Source of the DNA: Diprion similis
Lineage: Eukaryota > Arthropoda > Insecta > Hymenoptera > Diprionidae
NCBI RefSeq assembly: GCF_021155765.1
Contig: NC_060110.1
Location: forward strand, 18,002,001 to 18,066,000
Direction: 5' to 3'
DNA: 64,000 nucleotides
Below, one piece after another: positions 61,447 through 64,000 of the stretch (position 1 is its first letter; the number at the start of each line of letters is the position of its first letter). The notes under the pieces are model-generated. The model ran no database searches and was not told the DNA's origin. It worked only from the letters and a program-made list of their open reading frames with translations. The position numbers and the translations under genes are program-made.

Positions 61447-64000
61447 CATCCCACAACCAGAGAACACACGGCTGTCTGTCTGCACACATGTGCAATTATA
61501 CATCCAAGGTATACACAGACAAAGACGTATGCGTAATAACGATTAAAATTATTGCCCGAGACGAATTGTCTCGAAGTAGGAAACAGCGCCGACTTTCAAC
61601 CGAAAACGGCAACGCCAAGGTTCCTCACTTCCGACTCCCCGGCCCGCCCCGACGACGGACTGTCTCGTTCTCGTTTTACCCTCGTAGATGCTGTTGTTAT
61701 TATTATCCATGCACCGACAAGATCCTCGCGATCATAACAATATCCGAATGTTTACGCGAGGTAGACGACGCGACGGGCGGCCCTCGGCTGCCATATTTGA
61801 ATTTAATAGTCTTCCATCTTCCAGGGGCGCGAGCAAAGATCAGATACGTCGTAGGCTGTTGAAAAAAAATTGCTCCATAAAAATTCCATCCGTCCGAAAG
61901 CTCGGCGTGTTGCAAAAGTTCGCAACGTAGAAACGCGACCCCCGCAAGCGATTCAGCCTGACAATAACCGTCCGACCCGAAACGCCTTGGCGAGTATTTA
62001 CAAGTCGGTATTCGGTGAGATATGCCTTCGGTCGAAGGTATTTCTAGGTGCCTGCCTACCTACTACCTTGTCGAGAGAAAAGAACAGGGCTCGGTAATTT
62101 GACTTGGCGACGTTACGTCATATTGACAGCTGTAACGGCTAGCAGCGAGGACCGCCTATATCTATTGCGCGCTGCTACAGAGATTGTTGAAACAATTTCT
62201 TGCACACCTTTCGCAACATATTATTATTTAACCTGCATTTTTACACCACGTTACAGCTAGGCTGGGTCGCTCGGCCGCTTGCAGAACGGAGATTCCAGAG
62301 GAGCCAGGAGCGGCAGAGTTGCGCGACACACCCAACAGACCTTTGTGCATGAACATAAAAGTCGAAACAAATGAATAATAATGATGATGATAACCGCTTG
62401 GCCCTAAAGAAACAAGGCTTGCACGTTAATCCCGCGCGTATAAAGCAGCATCCCTCCTTACTTCCCACCCGGGTACTTATATAGCCTTACACTCTTGCAG
62501 GGATATAATATGTAACTATTGTGCTGTCAGTCAATCAGGCCGAGGCTTCGAACCAGCAGACGAGTGACACTTGAAAAATAATTTCAACTCGTTTATTTAT
62601 TACAATTAAAGAATCGCGCCCGGCTCTCCGTCGTTCCATTGATTAATACCTTTTCGTTGTCCGTCGTAATTGAATGCTGTAATATGGGCGAATGAAAAAA
62701 GGAAGACAACAACAACGACAAACAAAACGAATTACGAGAAAAAAAATTGAAAAAAAAAATAAATAATAACAAAAATGATGCCGTATATACTCGAGAGAAT
62801 CAAGCGGTCAGAATTTAAATGAACTTGGACGACTATTCGATTATTATATTGCGGTATATACGTGATCCGGCTGCGTGGGATTTTATTTTACAAGCTGAAT
62901 TATGCCGGCCACGAATCTGTATATTAATAACACGATATATATATTAACAATGGAATAAAAACCTAGATCTTATTTGTGGATAGGAAATTTGGCTGCTCTT
63001 GAAGCCAGAGCGAACTTGTCTACAATCACGCGTACGGCATGATAAATTTATAAATTATACATTGAATTATCATCTGGAAGAGACGTTCTCATAATTCACT
63101 CCGTGATGGTAGATGCGTTAAATGGTTGAGTATATTTGACGTTACGCACTATACACTCGGCGACGTGTCACTTCGATAAGTAGATATTTTCTATTAGGCA
63201 TTCAAGGCAACGGTGGATGCTCGAAGATTGAAAAAAACAGTTTACCGAACGGATTTTAGAATATCGTTCAATGCGACGAATAATGAAGTCGCAACAATTA
63301 TGGGGGACAACAAAAATAATTTCGTGAATGTACAATTCACAGTCCCGTTATAGTTGAATCAAAACTGAAATGTTTTACCATTTTTCTCCATTTCTACGAT
63401 TAGATAGCTTGGTCAAAAGTCACGATTTCAATGAACTTTTACACCTTATGATTGAATTTGATGGATCGCCTCATTAGGAAAATCGAGGATAAATACAACG
63501 AGAAATTTTTATTTCCAATCGTTGTGCAGTACACTTCGAAACGGTGAGCACCACCATTGGCTCAACGTCAAATACCGTGCAATTTTCGTCAAAGAACTCG
63601 AACAACTCAAGAATTTCGAATTCTGAAGTCTGCAGAGTGCTAGATTAGCGAAACGCTTGAAGCGGAATCGCGCGATATATAATGAATTCTGTGTAAAGTC
63701 CAGCCCTCCATGTTTCGTCGGAAAATCGGGAATCCCCGAATTACGAGTCGGGCATCTACGAGACATTGACATTAGCTCGTGGAGGAGCCTATTTCCGCCG
63801 TCAGACGACCGCGCGCGGTCCTATAACCGTCTGTTTTTCCGTGGCAAGACGGTATGCGTTCGGTGAAAAGAGGTTAAAAAATCTGCAGACCGTCTTAGGA
63901 GCGAGGAAGAGGCGGTGGATGCTGAGCGAAACTTTTGCTCGCGTTGCATACGTTGCAGGTCGAAAGTTCGAGCGACCATCATCGCCTATTTTCAGTCCGG
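61447..64000. other. right-edge DNA with no recognised gene
   Basis: GC-moderate 61540-61860, otherwise AT-rich. A TATAATA at 62504-62510 lies 25 bp before a TCAGTC initiator (62527-62532), a weak plus-strand promoter candidate. Open frames (for example 61488-61862) show no recognisable domain. Confidence 0.45.

Noticed and set aside
61488..61862. 124-codon plus-strand open frame
   Set aside because: No recognised motif, no supporting promoter or splice signals, and the GC-moderate region has frames open in several registers.

Overview
The window looks like a piece of an insect chromosome. A hymenopteran (sawfly- or wasp-like) genome is my best guess; the order is inferred, not proven. Reasons: intron-containing genes with GT-AG junctions and AATAAA signals, introns ranging from tens of bases to about 15 kb, AT-rich but CpG-tolerant spacers full of microsatellites, TTAGG-type units near a promoter, and a Gas2-like gene of the insect pickled-eggs type. 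No bacterial, viral or CRISPR features are present.

1-12.5 kb is gene dense. On the minus strand, running off the left edge, is AIFM3 (Rieske + FAD/NAD domains), with two candidate first exons that share one splice phase. Next (minus) is an unrecognised two-exon coding unit at 4205-5339 that no single long ORF reveals. It is divergent from APC7 (plus, six exons, 5626-7817), a TPR subunit of the anaphase-promoting complex. CCDC174 (minus, 8692-10530) and eIF3h (plus, 10990-12000) are single-exon genes in a head-to-head pair; their 459 bp spacer carries an inverted repeat of telomere-like TTAGG units. A further unrecognised terminal exon (minus, 12301-12489) converges on eIF3h.

12.5-57 kb is dominated by one gene, a pickled eggs/GAS2-like actin-microtubule crosslinker (plus, seven coding exons, 17993-54837, 922 aa). 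It has a CH domain, a GAR (GAS2) domain, a long Ser/Arg/Pro tail with five SRSPTP repeats and a C-terminal SxIP (EB1-binding) motif. Its introns of 10.9, 14.8 and 7.2 kb hold several inverted-repeat or MITE-like elements, hairpins, a GC-rich island with a palindromic CArG box, two 25-nt poly(G) tracts and many CTG/CAG tracts. Its stop codon overlaps a perfect 5' splice site.

57-64 kb has no recognisable gene. It holds a long (AAT)n microsatellite and an imperfect foldback element of about 535 bp.

The recognised genes belong to unrelated housekeeping pathways (redox/apoptosis, cell cycle, RNA biology, translation, cytoskeleton). Their layout suggests shared bidirectional promoters rather than any functional cluster.
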